Shown here piece by piece: positions 22,871-32,087 of a stretch of 40,772 bases of DNA. Source of the DNA: Treponema sp. (GTDB taxonomy: Bacteria; Spirochaetota; Spirochaetia; Treponematales; Breznakiellaceae); the NCBI GenBank assembly GCA_031255615.1, contig JAIRSD010000137.1, forward strand, positions 1 through 40,772, given 5' to 3'. How positions within the stretch are numbered: position 1 is the stretch's first letter; the number at the start of each line of letters is the position of its first letter. Made by a program: the position numbers and the translations under genes. The notes beneath the pieces are model-generated. The model was not told the DNA's origin. It saw only the letters and a program-made list of their open reading frames with translations, and did no database searches.

Positions 22871-24924
22871 TGCTGAAGGCCCGGATTATTTTGCTTGTCT
22901 TGGCCCTTTCCGCCGGGGTCTTAGAATCCCAGCAGGCGGCGGTGGATATGGACGGCCTCCGGGCGGAGGAGCAGTTCCGCATAGGGGTGCAGGCCTACAA
23001 CCGGTTCGCCTTTAACGAGGCCGTCCTTTCCTTTGAGCGGGCCCTTTCCTTCCGCCCCGGGGAGCCCCTTATTCTGGATTGGCTGGGCCGTTCCTACTAC
23101 CGTTCCGGCATGGAGGACATTGCCCTGCGCCAGTGGCGGGCCGCTGCCCAGGGCTACGGCTGGGATTCCGGGGAGGGGATGCTCCTGGGAAGCCGAATCG
23201 AAACCCTGGGGAACCGCCGGGGGCTGCTGCCGGTCCATGACGACGATGTCCGTTATGTGGAAGCCGGCCGCTATCCCGGGGAGTATGACGGGAACGTCTA
23301 CTACCGGCAGCCCACGGCGGTGCTGCCGGTGGAAGACGGCAGCCTTTGGGTGGTGGCCTACGGGAGCAACGAAATCCTCCGGCTGGACCAGAACGGCATG
23401 GTGATGGAACGGAAGCGGGGGCCCCTCAACGGCTTTGACCGGCCCTACGACCTGGTCCGTTCCCCCGGCGGGGATCGGCTTTACCTTTCCGAGTACCGGG
23501 GGGGCCGGGTAAGCGTCCTTTCCGCCGGGGGGGACTGGCTTTCCTACATTGGTTCCCGCGGCTTGGGGGAGGGGAACCTTCTGGGCCCCCAAAACCTGGC
23601 CGTGGACGAGGAGGGCTACCTCTATGTGGTGGATTACGGCAACCGCCGGGTGGTGAAATTCGATCCGGAGGGGAATTTTATCCTTTCCTTCGGCGGGGCG
23701 CTGAGAAACCGGGGGGGGGCCTTCCCCGGCTTCCTTTCCCCCACCGGCATCGCCGCGAGGGAGGGCCTTGTCTATACCGCCGACGCCGCGGCAAAACAGA
23801 TCTTCATCCATGACTCCAACGGCATTTACCAGGGGAATCTTGCCGCCGCCGGTCTTACGGGGCCGGAAAGCCTGCGCTTCCTTGAGGACGGCCGGCTCCT
23901 GGCCGCCGATACCAACCGGATCCTGCTTATCGATCCCTATTCCGCCCAGGTGCGCCTCCTTGGGGTCGCGGGGAACAGCCGCCTGCGGATTACCGGGGCG
24001 GCGATGGACTATAACGGCAGCATCCTGGCCGCCAATTTTGACGGGGGGGAGGTCTCCGTGCTTACCCGGCTGGACGACATGGCCTCCGGGCTTTTTGTGC
24101 AGGTGGAGCGGGTCAACGCGGAAAAATTCCCCCAGGTAACGGTGGATTTTTTGGTTCAGGACCGGCTGCGCCGGCCCATCGTGGGGCTGGATGAACGAAA
24201 TTTCCTGGTCGGCGAGGGAGGCCGCCCGGCGGCGGAACAGAATCTTGTCTTCGCCGCCTACCGTTCTTCCTTTGTGGACCTTTCGATCCTGGTGGAACGG
24301 TCCCCCCGGACCCTTCCGCTGCGGGATGATCTTGAAGCCGCGGTTCGGGATATTAACGCGGTCCTTTCCGGCGGCAGGGGCAGGCTTCGTTCCCTGGTTT
24401 CCGCGGGTTCCCAGCCCCAGGAGGAGCGGATCGAGCCGTCCCTTGCCGCCGGGGCCCGGGGCAACGCGGCGGATTACAGTTCCCGCTGGCGTTTCGACCT
24501 GGGGCTGCGGCTGGCGGCCGCGGATCTTTTGGCGGGGGAGAAAAAGCGGGCCGTGGTTTTTGTGAGTTCCGGGGAGCTTTCCGAACTGGCCTTTGAACAG
24601 TACGGCCTTTCGGAACTGGCGGCTTACTTGGCCAATAACGGCATCGTTTTTCACGCGGTGCTGGTGGGGGGAAATCCCCCTTCGGAGGAGATCCGCTACC
24701 TCTGCCGGGAGACCGGCGGGGAAGCCCTGCCCCTCTACCGCCCCCAGGGAATCGGGGGAACCCTTGAGAAACTCGCGAAATTTCCCAGCGGTTCCTACAG
24801 CGTATCCTACCGCTCCCAACTGCCGACCAACTTCGGCGCCGCCTATCTTCCGGTCGAGGTCGAGGTCTACCTGATGGAACGGTCCGGCAGGGATTCCACG
24901 GGCTACTTTGCGCCTCTGGAATAA
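22870..24924 (+). CDS. secreted TPR / NHL beta-propeller / VWA-like protein
   Basis: A 684-residue protein with a signal peptide (MLKARIILLVLALSAGVLES). A TPR pair follows (about 35-105: EEQFRIGVQAYNRFAFNEAV, LILDWLGRSYYRSG). A six-bladed NHL-type propeller lies at about 135-410 (YLYVVDYGNRRVVKFDPEGN, LRLDQNGMVMERK, GLVYTADAAAKQIFIHD). The C-terminal region (about 470-665) resembles a von Willebrand A fold, with FVDLSILVERS at the metal-site position and AVVFVSSGELSEL. The metal motif is not the full DxSxS. The start overlaps the upstream TPR stop as TGATG. Probably a periplasmic or surface assembly factor; no defined function. Confidence 0.72.
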   Translation: MLKARIILLVLALSAGVLESQQAAVDMDGLRAEEQFRIGVQAYNRFAFNEAVLSFERALSFRPGEPLILDWLGRSYYRSGMEDIALRQWRAAAQGYGWDSGEGMLLGSRIETLGNRRGLLPVHDDDVRYVEAGRYPGEYDGNVYYRQPTAVLPVEDGSLWVVAYGSNEILRLDQNGMVMERKRGPLNGFDRPYDLVRSPGGDRLYLSEYRGGRVSVLSAGGDWLSYIGSRGLGEGNLLGPQNLAVDEEGYLYVVDYGNRRVVKFDPEGNFILSFGGALRNRGGAFPGFLSPTGIAAREGLVYTADAAAKQIFIHDSNGIYQGNLAAAGLTGPESLRFLEDGRLLAADTNRILLIDPYSAQVRLLGVAGNSRLRITGAAMDYNGSILAANFDGGEVSVLTRLDDMASGLFVQVERVNAEKFPQVTVDFLVQDRLRRPIVGLDERNFLVGEGGRPAAEQNLVFAAYRSSFVDLSILVERSPRTLPLRDDLEAAVRDINAVLSGGRGRLRSLVSAGSQPQEERIEPSLAAGARGNAADYSSRWRFDLGLRLAAADLLAGEKKRAVVFVSSGELSELAFEQYGLSELAAYLANNGIVFHAVLVGGNPPSEEIRYLCRETGGEALPLYRPQGIGGTLEKLAKFPSGSYSVSYRSQLPTNFGAAYLPVEVEVYLMERSGRDSTGYFAPLE

Positions 24925-24976
24925 ATTTAAGCGGCCGCCGCCGGACGCGGACCGCCGCTGATGAAAGGAGGATCCT

Positions 24977-25393
24977 ATGGCATATCAGTGGGATGCTTCG
25001 CTGGAAACAGGCCGCGAGGAGGTGGACAGCCAGCACCGGCAGCTTATAGCGGCCCTGAACGCCCTTATCGAGGCTTCCGCGGCGGGGAAAAGCCGGGAGG
25101 AGATCTTTGAAACCCTGGATTTTCTTACCGCCTACACAATCAAACACTTTGCCGATGAGGAAAAGCTCCAGATCGACTACGATTACCCCGATTACCTGGT
25201 GCATAAGCGCTATCACGACGAGTTCAAAGCAGCCGTGGAGGAAATGGCCGGGCAGATGAGGAAGGAGGGGCCCTCGGAAGCCCTGATCAGCCGGGTTACC
25301 GCCGCTATCGGCAACTGGCTCCTGAACCACATCAAGGGCGACGACTTCCGCATGGCGGCCTACATTAAGCAGTCCGCAATCCAGGAAACTTAG
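24977..25393 (+). CDS. bacteriohemerythrin (oxygen-binding di-iron protein)
   Basis: A 138-residue single-domain hemerythrin. All di-iron ligands are present with the right spacing: H20, H57 and E61 (HFADEE), H76 and H80 (HKRYH), H118 and D123 (HIKGDD). Such proteins bind O2 reversibly and in anaerobes are thought to sense, store or scavenge oxygen. No signal peptide, so cytoplasmic. AAAGGAGG lies 6 nt before the ATG. It may be co-transcribed with the gene 52 nt upstream. Its stop codon coincides with the head of a family-1 repeat fragment. Confidence 0.93.
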   Translation: MAYQWDASLETGREEVDSQHRQLIAALNALIEASAAGKSREEIFETLDFLTAYTIKHFADEEKLQIDYDYPDYLVHKRYHDEFKAAVEEMAGQMRKEGPSEALISRVTAAIGNWLLNHIKGDDFRMAAYIKQSAIQET

Positions 25394-25470
25394 AAAACGC
25401 CGCATGCCGCATGCTTGCCGGACGCATTTTTCGCGGCCCCGCCGCGGCAGGAGGCCGTTTCCGGACAAAG
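25388..25470 (+). repeat. Family-1 repeat, head-only copy I
   Basis: Starting inside the hemerythrin stop codon, ACTTAGAAAACGCCGCATG matches the heads of copies B and C. GGACGCATTTTTCGCGG follows, a variant of GGGCGCAT plus hairpin 1. The CCGGGCTATCC and CTATCCCTTGCGCGG tags are missing. GGCAGGAGGCC (about 25446-25456) is a loop module seen in copy F. A family-2 repeat follows about 60 nt later. Confidence 0.6.
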
Positions 25471-25527
25471 CATGGCGCTAAGACGGCTAGCAGATTGCTC
25501 AGCCTAAAAAAATCAGATATGGAGATG

Positions 25528-25680
25528 TAAGAAATTTACCACAAGGGCGAGGAAGGCGCCCGAAGACCGGGGATTGGAAGCGCATATTCATTCCTTCGTG
25601 TTCCTTGGTGCGCCTTCGTGGTCAACATTCCCGTTCCCGGTTCTTTCGCTTATCCGATGATTTAGCCTAAGCAAGGCCCT
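25528..25680 (+). repeat. Family-2 dispersed repeat, copy 2
   Basis: Begins TAAGAAATTTACCACAAGGG and holds GGGGATTGGA, CCTTCGTGTTCCTTGG, TGCGCCTTCGTGGT and CCGTTCCCGG. It ends CGCTTATCCG, TTTAGCCTAAGCAAGGCCCT. It aligns end to end with copy 3 (38914-39055) and, inverted, with copy 1. Its right end runs into the thiI stop codon (25679-25681). The 25394-25678 gap contains only these repeats. Confidence 0.85.
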
Positions 25681-26884
25681 AGACAACCGGGAAACCGCAT
25701 TTTTCCAGGACCCTTTGTTCCAGGGCCCCGTCGATTTCTTCCCCCAATGCAAGGGCGCCGTAATATGCCCGCGCCTCCTCCACCTTGCCCCGGATGACGG
25801 GATGGGGGGGGCTAAAGAGGATGCAGCAGTCTTCATAGGGCAGTATCGAGGTTTTGTAGGTGCCGATGCTTTCGGCAAGACGGATAATCTCCTCCTTGTC
25901 GGCGCCGATAAGGGGGCGCAGCACCGGGAGCCGCACCAGGCTTTCGGTGCAGCTCAGATTTTCCACCGTCTGGCTCGCCACCTGGGAAAGGCTTTCCCCG
26001 GTGATAAGGCACCTGGCCTTGATCCGGCGGGCCAGCTTTTCCGCGCATTCCATCATGGCCATCCGCAGCAGCACCGTGCGCCAGGCTTCGGGGGCCCCCG
26101 CCTTGATCCGCCGCTGAATCTCCGTAAAACCAATGGTCCAAAGCCGGACGCCCAGGGTGTAGCGGCCCAGGATCTCCGCCAGACGGACGGCCTTTTGCCG
26201 GGCCTCCTCGCTGGTATAAGGGAAGGCGTGGAAATAGACCGCGTCCAGGCCCATGCCCCGGGAGGCCATCCTGAAGCCGGCCACCGGGGAATCGATGCCC
26301 CCGGAAAGGAGGAGGAGCCCCCTCCCGGCGGTGCCCACCGGCAGGCCCCGAAGCCCCGCCTTCGCCGCGCCGTAAATATAGGCCCTCTCCCGTATCTCTA
26401 CCTGGATGACCGCCTGGGGGGACCGGACGTCCACCCGGAGTCCCGGAACCTTATCCCGCACCGCCTGTCCGGCCCCGGCGCAGATGCCGTAGGAATCCAG
26501 GGGGAAACTTTTGTCCGTCCGCCGGGCTTCGATCTTGTAGCTCCGCAGCCCCCGGTCGTAGAGGGACCTTCCCTCCTCGACGCAGGCGGCAAACACCGCC
26601 TCCACGGTTTTTTCGCGGCTCCGGGCCGCCGCCCAGCCGGATATGCCGAAAAGCCGGGCCAGGGCATCTTCCACCCCGGCGGCGGCCTCCGGGGGGCAGC
26701 GGACAAGGTAGCGCCCCCGCGGGGTTTCTACCCGTATGCCGGAGTTTCTTTTCCCCAGCCCGAGGAGGGCCCGGAGATTCCTCACCAGGACCTGTTCAAA
26801 ACCCTCCCGGTTTCCCCCTTTTAGGGCTAGTTCCCCCGGCTTAAGGATGTAGACCAGGGGCTCCGCCCCGCCTTCTTCCTTCAC
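25679..26884 (-). CDS. thiI: tRNA 4-thiouridine sulfurtransferase ThiI
   Basis: Transfers sulfur to uridine 8 of tRNA (s4U), and in some bacteria also supplies sulfur for thiamine synthesis. The N-terminal ferredoxin-like and THUMP domains span about 1-165 (LKPGELALKGGNREGFEQVL, LARLFGISGW). The PP-loop LLLSGGIDSPVAGF lies at about 191-204. ITGESLSQVASQTVENL and a Cys pair in PYEDCCILFSPPHP follow, the latter at the position of the sulfur-carrying cysteine. At 401 residues it lacks a rhodanese domain. The gene overlaps the upstream cysteine desulfurase by 4 nt (ATGA), a pairing that provides the persulfide directly. Confidence 0.94.
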   Translation of the reverse strand: MKEEGGAEPLVYILKPGELALKGGNREGFEQVLVRNLRALLGLGKRNSGIRVETPRGRYLVRCPPEAAAGVEDALARLFGISGWAAARSREKTVEAVFAACVEEGRSLYDRGLRSYKIEARRTDKSFPLDSYGICAGAGQAVRDKVPGLRVDVRSPQAVIQVEIRERAYIYGAAKAGLRGLPVGTAGRGLLLLSGGIDSPVAGFRMASRGMGLDAVYFHAFPYTSEEARQKAVRLAEILGRYTLGVRLWTIGFTEIQRRIKAGAPEAWRTVLLRMAMMECAEKLARRIKARCLITGESLSQVASQTVENLSCTESLVRLPVLRPLIGADKEEIIRLAESIGTYKTSILPYEDCCILFSPPHPVIRGKVEEARAYYGALALGEEIDGALEQRVLEKCGFPVV

Positions 26885-28029
26885 AGGTACTCCAGGACCC
26901 CGGCGGCGGCCCGGATAAGGAGATCAATATCTTCCGGGGAGGTGCTTCTGCCCTGGGAAATGCGGATTCCCTCAAGCCGGAGCTGGGGATCGACCCCCAT
27001 GGCCTCCAGAACCGGCCGCTCCGGTTTGGAGGAAGAACAGGCGGAACCGGTGGACACCGCGAAACCCTCCTGGTCCAGGGCCCGGGCCATCACCTCCCCG
27101 GGGACTCCGCTAAAGGCGGCCTGGAGGATATAGGGGGAAAAGCGCCGATCCCCCCCGGCCCGCCGCTCCGAGGGGATGAGGCGGCAGCGGCCCAGGGACT
27201 CCAGGCCCCTTATCAGCCTGTCCAGCCGTTCCGCCGCCTCCCGCCAGGCCCTTTCCAGCCCCTCCCTGGGGCAGAATTCTTCCAGACAGGCCGCCATGGC
27301 CAGAGCCCCCGCGGTGTTTTCGGTCCCCGGCCGGATCCCCCCTTCCTGTCCGCCCCCCCGGTAAAGGGTTTCCAGGGGTTTTTTCAGGTAAAGGATCCCT
27401 ATTCCCCGGGGCCCCCCCAGCTTATGGGCGCTGAGGGACGCGGAATCGAGGTCCCATGCGGAAATATCCACCGGCGCCTTTCCCAGGGCCTGGACCAGAT
27501 CGCAGTGAAGATGTACGGAGGGCCCTCTCTTTTGACGAAGCGCCGCGGACAGGGCGGCCATGTCGTTAAGGGCCCCGGTCTCGTTGTTTACCGCCATGAT
27601 CGCCGCGAATCGGGCGTCCGGCTGTTTCTCCAGGGCCCGGACAAGGCCGGCCTCGCTGACCCAACCGCCGCTTTCCACGGGAATCACCCCGACGGGTCTG
27701 CCCAGCCGCTCCAGGACCCGGCAGTTTTCCCGCACCGAAGGGTGTTCCACCGCCGAAAAAAGACAGGATCCCCGGCGGAAAAGCTGGGAAAAGACGGCGA
27801 TGGCGTTGGATTCGGTGCCGCCGGAACTGAAATAGAGGTTCTCCGGTTTTACCCCCAGGGCGGCGGCGCAGCGGGAACGGGCCCGCTCCAGGGATTCCCG
27901 GGCCCCCCGTCCTTCCGCGTGGAGGGAGGAGGGATTCCCAAAGGCCCCCGCTTCGGGGACGGACCCCCCGGCGGGAAGGGCGGTGGCGGCCCAGTCAAAG
28001 TAACGCCGCCCGGAAGAAGGAAGGCCCAT
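26881..28029 (-). CDS. cysteine desulfurase (IscS/NifS family)
   Basis: PLP enzyme that strips sulfur from cysteine and passes a persulfide to acceptors. The PLP lysine is K203 in SASLSAHKLGGPRGIG. The active-site Cys is C331 in AVSTGSACSSSKPE, and the EHPSVRE and NNETGALND substrate-pocket motifs are present. 382 residues fits group I (IscS/NifS-like). Overlap with thiI suggests it chiefly serves tRNA thiolation, as NifZ does beside thiI in Bacillus; a general Fe-S role cannot be excluded. Its ATG shares one base with the stop of the upstream glycosyltransferase (TGATG). Confidence 0.9.
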   Translation of the reverse strand: MGLPSSGRRYFDWAATALPAGGSVPEAGAFGNPSSLHAEGRGARESLERARSRCAAALGVKPENLYFSSGGTESNAIAVFSQLFRRGSCLFSAVEHPSVRENCRVLERLGRPVGVIPVESGGWVSEAGLVRALEKQPDARFAAIMAVNNETGALNDMAALSAALRQKRGPSVHLHCDLVQALGKAPVDISAWDLDSASLSAHKLGGPRGIGILYLKKPLETLYRGGGQEGGIRPGTENTAGALAMAACLEEFCPREGLERAWREAAERLDRLIRGLESLGRCRLIPSERRAGGDRRFSPYILQAAFSGVPGEVMARALDQEGFAVSTGSACSSSKPERPVLEAMGVDPQLRLEGIRISQGRSTSPEDIDLLIRAAAGVLEYL

Positions 28030-29120
28030 CAGGACTCCGGCGCCCCTGGAGGCCCCCCGGAATCTTTCCCGCCGGCCCGGAGCCGCCGCCGGTTCAGGAA
28101 ATGCACCGCAACGAAAGAACCTATCCCCGCCGCGTAGGCCAGGAACAGAAGAAAGAGGGAAAACCAGCCCCGATTTTTAACGGCGGCGAAGACAATCAGA
28201 CTCAGACCTATTTGCAGGGTAAAAAAAGCGGCGTCGATAGCGCGGGAAGAAAAACCCAGATTCATAAGTTTATGGTGGGTATGGGCCCGGTCGGGGCTGT
28301 CGATGGGCCGGTGGTCCCGCAGACGGCGCCAAACCGCCGCGGTGGTATCCAGGAAGGGGATCATCAGAATCGCCGCGGTGTAGGGAATCGGCAGCTTCGA
28401 CGGATTATCCCCCGCCAGCGGGAGCAGGGCCAGGGTAAAACCCAGGAAGTAGGCTCCCCCGTCGCCCATGAAGATCTTCGCCCGGGGGAGGGGGGCGTTA
28501 AAGACAAGAAAGCCGAGGACCGCCGAAGCAAGGCAGAAGCAAAGCAGGGGCGTCCCGTCGGCCGAACCCAGAAGGCTGAAGATTCCCCCAAAACTCAGGG
28601 CCGCCAGCAGGGAAACCCCCCCCGCCAGACCGTCCACCCCGTCGATAAGGTTCACCGCGTTGGTCATCCCTATGATCCACAAAATCGTCAGGGGGTAGCG
28701 GAGAATGGACCAGCCGGGAAAACTCAGGAAATCGATATGGTCGATATAAAAAGCCCGCCGCAGCGAAAAACCCGCCAGAAGGACGAAAAGGGCGGCCCCC
28801 GCATGGAAAAAGATCTTGAGATGGGGGGCCATGGGTTTAAAATCGTCCCGAACGCCGCTGATAAGAACCAGGGCGAAGGCGGGCGCCAGGAACAGCAGAC
28901 GACGGGATTCGGGGAATTGGGATTCAACGATGAAGGCGAAGACCAGAAAAGAAACCGCGAAGCCCAGCCCCCCCAGCCGGGGAATGTTCCCCGAATGAAT
29001 CTTCCGTTCATTCAGATGATCAAACCATCCCATACGCAGGGAAACCCGGCGAATCAGGGCTACCATGGCTAAAGACAGAACAAAGGAACCTCCAATTACG
29101 AGGACGAGGCTTACGTTCAA
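28029..29120 (-). CDS. MraY/WecA-family polyprenyl-phosphate sugar-1-phosphate transferase (GT4)
   Basis: An integral membrane enzyme of 363 residues with about ten helices that loads a sugar-1-phosphate onto undecaprenyl phosphate. Family motifs are NAVNLIDGVDGLAGGVS (Mg/nucleotide site), FMGDGGAYFLGFTLAL, and the cytosolic loop DHRPIDSPDRAHTHHKLMNLG with the H-rich motif typical of WecA/TagO. That loop argues for WecA-type GlcNAc-1-P transfer rather than MraY, and the exact sugar is inferred. The start is TTG at 29120, with GGAG about 7 nt upstream. It is first in a coupled unit with the desulfurase and thiI. Confidence 0.88.
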   Translation of the reverse strand: MNVSLVLVIGGSFVLSLAMVALIRRVSLRMGWFDHLNERKIHSGNIPRLGGLGFAVSFLVFAFIVESQFPESRRLLFLAPAFALVLISGVRDDFKPMAPHLKIFFHAGAALFVLLAGFSLRRAFYIDHIDFLSFPGWSILRYPLTILWIIGMTNAVNLIDGVDGLAGGVSLLAALSFGGIFSLLGSADGTPLLCFCLASAVLGFLVFNAPLPRAKIFMGDGGAYFLGFTLALLPLAGDNPSKLPIPYTAAILMIPFLDTTAAVWRRLRDHRPIDSPDRAHTHHKLMNLGFSSRAIDAAFFTLQIGLSLIVFAAVKNRGWFSLFLLFLAYAAGIGSFVAVHFLNRRRLRAGGKDSGGPPGAPES

Positions 29121-29247
29121 AAAAAACTCCGAAAATTTTCCGTCCCAATCCAGACGGCCCTAATATCGCCCCTCAAACGGAGGGAACATTCTAAGCGGCC
29201 GCCCTTCGAAAACCCCGGCTTCCGCATAATCTCTTATCGGCAATCCT

Positions 29248-29406
29248 CAGTTTAGCGCCTGCCGCGTATCGAGTGCGGGTTGGGCGCATCCCCGCCTCCG
29301 GCGGGGACCGGGCTATCCGCTCCAATTCCCCGCCCCCGCCGAGGGCGGGGAATTCCGCTTCTATCCCTTGCGCGGGCGCGAAAGCCGCGCCTGCGCGGCT
29401 TTCGCC
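29248..29406 (+). repeat. Family-1 modular palindromic repeat, copy E
   Basis: GGGCGCAT (29282-29289) precedes hairpin 1 (CCCCGCC arm, 29290-29306). CCGGGCTATCCGCTC lies at 29308-29322. Hairpin 2 has a 12-bp stem with AATTCCCCGCCC arm, unrelated to hairpin 2 of copies B-D. The CTTCTATCCCTTGCGCGG tag ends at 29375. Hairpin 3 is GCGAAAGCCGCGC (29378-29390) with 29393-29405. It lies in the divergent gap between the GT4 gene and thrA (29121-29560). The rest of that gap shows no gene. Confidence 0.83.
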
Positions 29407-29520
29407 TTCCCTGTTCCCTGCCCTTCCTGGGCTGCGCCAGGGGCGGCATTTTATGCCGCCGGCTTTACGCCGCCGGATCCTCCTCCGGGGCTCAACCAAG
29501 AACCGCTGCTCTATTATACA

Positions 29521-29529
29521 TGATACTAT
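29521..29529 (+). promoter_or_regulatory. extended -10 candidate upstream of thrA
   Basis: TGATACTAT is a TG-n-TACTAT extended -10 in a short AT-rich patch directly before thrA. A start near 29536 would leave a ~25-nt leader without a Shine-Dalgarno. A second hexamer, TATAGT (29545-29550), lies 10 nt before the ATG. I cannot decide between them. Confidence 0.35.
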
Positions 29530-29560
29530 AAATCACATAGACATTATAGTACCATGCCCT

Positions 29561-32050
29561 ATGCTTATTTTGAAATTTGGCGGCACATCCGTCGGCTCCC
29601 CTGGAGCAATAGAAAACATACTCGGCATCCTCCAAAGCCCGGAGAAGGCCGGCAAAACCGCCGCCGTGGTGGTTTCCGCCTTTTCCGGGGTAACCGATTC
29701 CCTTGCCGCCGCCGCCCGCGCCGCGGCGGCCCTCGAAGCGGGGGATTGGAGGGAAAGAATCGGCGGACTGCGGAAACGGCATCAGGATACGGCGGCCTAT
29801 TTCCTCAGCGCCGGGGGGCTGCGGGAAGCCCTCGCCGCCCAGGAAGAACTCCTGGGGGAATTGCTTCGGATCCTGGAAGGTCTTGAGGCTTTAGGGGAGC
29901 TTTCCCCCTGCACCCTCGACCGGGTGATGAGCTTCGGGGAACGTCTTTCCGCATCCCTCCTGGCCCGGATCCTCTCCGCCCGGGGAATCGCCGCGCTCTA
30001 CCTTGACACCCGGCCCTTGATTAAAACTACCAGCGATTTCGGCAGGGCCGCCTTTATCCCCGGGGAAACCTACGCCCGGATCCGGCGGGAGTTCGATCCG
30101 GGAAAAACGGACCCGAAGACCATCCGGGTCTGCACCGGCTTTATCGGATCCGACGAAGAAGGCCGGACTACCACCCTGGGCCGGGGTGGCTCGGACCTGA
30201 GCGCCTCCATATTCGGCGCCGCCCTGGGGGCGGACATTGAGATCTGGACCGACGTGGACGGAATCCTTACCGCGGATCCCAGGCTGGTGCCGAACAGCTT
30301 CCCCATTGACGAAATTTCTTATGTGGAGGCCATGGAGCTTTCCCATTTCGGCGCCAAGGTGATCTACGCCCCCACCATACGGCCCAGCCTGGAGGCGGGG
30401 ATACCGATCAGCATTCGGAACACCTTTCGCCCCTCCTCTCCCGGAACCCGGATCGTCAAGGACGCCCCCCTGGGCGGGTATCCTATCCGGGGCATCAGTT
30501 CCATGAACAGCGTCGCCCTGATCCGGGTCCAGGGTTCGGGAATGGTGGGAGTCGCCGGATTCTCCAGCCGGCTTTTCGGGGCCCTGGCCCGGCGGGGGAT
30601 CAATATTATCCTTATCACCCAGAGTTCCAGCGAGTATTCCATCTGTTTCGCCGTGATTCCCCAGGATTCCTCCGGGGCCCGCAAGGCCATCGAAGATGAA
30701 TTCGACCGGGAGATAGGTTCCGGGGCCATCGAAGCTCCGGTCAGCGAGGAGGGGCTGTCCATTGTGGCGGTGGTGGGGGCCGGGATGAAGCGGAGTTCCG
30801 GCATTTCCGGTAAACTCTTTTACGCCTTGGGCCGGAACGGGGTAAACGTGGTGGCCATCGCCCAGGGTTCCTCGGAACTTAATATTTCCGCCGTGGTGGC
30901 CCGGCAGGACGAAGCCAAGGCCCTGAACGCCGTACACGAGGCGTTTTTTCTTTCCACCATCCGGAGCGTGAATCTCTTTCTCGTCGGCCTGGGGCTTATC
31001 GGGGGCACCCTGGTTGATCAGATTGCCCGGCAGCAGGAAATTTTGGCGGCGGAGCATAAGATTCGGATTAAGCTGGTGGGGGCCGCCAACACGAAGGGGA
31101 TGATCTTTGACGAAGCCGGCCTGGATGTGAAAAACCTTCCCCTCCTTCTTGCCGCAAAGACCCCCCCCTCCGGTTCCCCGGCGGAGTCCTACACTCTGGC
31201 GGCCTTTATCGAGCGGATGAAGGCCATGAACCTTCCCAATACCGCCTTTTGCGATTGTACCGCCAGCGACGAAGTTTCCGCCGCCTACGGGTCCATCATC
31301 CGTTCCTCCATCCCCATCATTACCCCCAATAAGCGGGCCAATTCGGGAAAACTTGCCTATTACCGGGATCTGACCGGCTATTCCCGGGAGCGGGGGATCC
31401 CCTACCTCTACGAAACCACGGTCTGCGCGGGGCTTCCGGTCATTTCCACCCTGCGGGATCTGCATCTCTCCGGGGACCGGGTCCGCCGGATAGAGGCGGT
31501 GCTTTCCGGGACCCTTAGTTTTATCTTCAACAACTTCGACGGTTCCTTAAGCTTCTCCTCCCTGGTGCGGGAGGCCAAGGCCAGGGGTTATACGGAACCG
31601 GACCCCCGGGACGATCTGAACGCCATGGACGCCGCCCGGAAGGCCCTGATTCTGGCCCGGGAGTGCGGCATGAACCTGGAATTTGACGCGGTTTCTATCG
31701 AACCCATCCTGCCGCCCGCCTGTTTTGAGGCCGGGGATGTGGAATCCTTCTTTGTAGAACTGGAGAAACTGGACGGAGACTTTGAAAGGCGGCGGAAAGA
31801 GGCGGAGAGCCGGGGGGAGGCCCTCCGTTATGTGGCGGTCATCGAAGAAGGGGCCGCCCGGCTTTCCCTGCGGCCGGAACCGGCGGAGAGTCCCTTCCGT
31901 TCCCTGGTAGATTCGGACAACATGGTGGTCATCACCAGCGGCCGCTACGCCAAACTTCCCATGGTTATCAAAGGGCCCGGCGCCGGGGCCCAGGTTACCG
32001 CCGGAGGGGTGTTCGCGGACATTGTACGAATCGCCCGCACCCTGGTATAA
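29561..32050 (+). CDS. thrA: bifunctional aspartokinase / homoserine dehydrogenase
   Basis: Catalyses the first and third steps from aspartate to threonine and methionine. The kinase domain (about 1-290) begins MLILKFGGTSVGSPGA, with MSFGERLSASLLA, TLGRGGSDLSAS and DVDGILTADPR. Tandem ACT domains (about 315-455) form the allosteric part: VQGSGMVGVAGFSSRLFGAL, VVGAGMKRSSGISGKLFYAL. The dehydrogenase starts at about 470 with NLFLVGLGLIGGTLVD and includes ITPNKRANSG and YETTVCAGLPVISTL. 829 residues, like E. coli ThrA. The ATG at 29561 matches the conserved N-terminus. There is no Shine-Dalgarno, and upstream in-frame codons run through repeat E and are rejected. Confidence 0.95.
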   Translation: MLILKFGGTSVGSPGAIENILGILQSPEKAGKTAAVVVSAFSGVTDSLAAAARAAAALEAGDWRERIGGLRKRHQDTAAYFLSAGGLREALAAQEELLGELLRILEGLEALGELSPCTLDRVMSFGERLSASLLARILSARGIAALYLDTRPLIKTTSDFGRAAFIPGETYARIRREFDPGKTDPKTIRVCTGFIGSDEEGRTTTLGRGGSDLSASIFGAALGADIEIWTDVDGILTADPRLVPNSFPIDEISYVEAMELSHFGAKVIYAPTIRPSLEAGIPISIRNTFRPSSPGTRIVKDAPLGGYPIRGISSMNSVALIRVQGSGMVGVAGFSSRLFGALARRGINIILITQSSSEYSICFAVIPQDSSGARKAIEDEFDREIGSGAIEAPVSEEGLSIVAVVGAGMKRSSGISGKLFYALGRNGVNVVAIAQGSSELNISAVVARQDEAKALNAVHEAFFLSTIRSVNLFLVGLGLIGGTLVDQIARQQEILAAEHKIRIKLVGAANTKGMIFDEAGLDVKNLPLLLAAKTPPSGSPAESYTLAAFIERMKAMNLPNTAFCDCTASDEVSAAYGSIIRSSIPIITPNKRANSGKLAYYRDLTGYSRERGIPYLYETTVCAGLPVISTLRDLHLSGDRVRRIEAVLSGTLSFIFNNFDGSLSFSSLVREAKARGYTEPDPRDDLNAMDAARKALILARECGMNLEFDAVSIEPILPPACFEAGDVESFFVELEKLDGDFERRRKEAESRGEALRYVAVIEEGAARLSLRPEPAESPFRSLVDSDNMVVITSGRYAKLPMVIKGPGAGAQVTAGGVFADIVRIARTLV

Positions 32051-32087
32051 GGGCGGAAATCCTTCTAAACTGGAAGGGAGGTTGATA

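Noticed and set aside
29273..29560. N-terminal extension of thrA through repeat E
   Set aside because: The conserved aspartokinase N-terminus begins at 29561 (MLILKFGGTS). The upstream part is repeat sequence.
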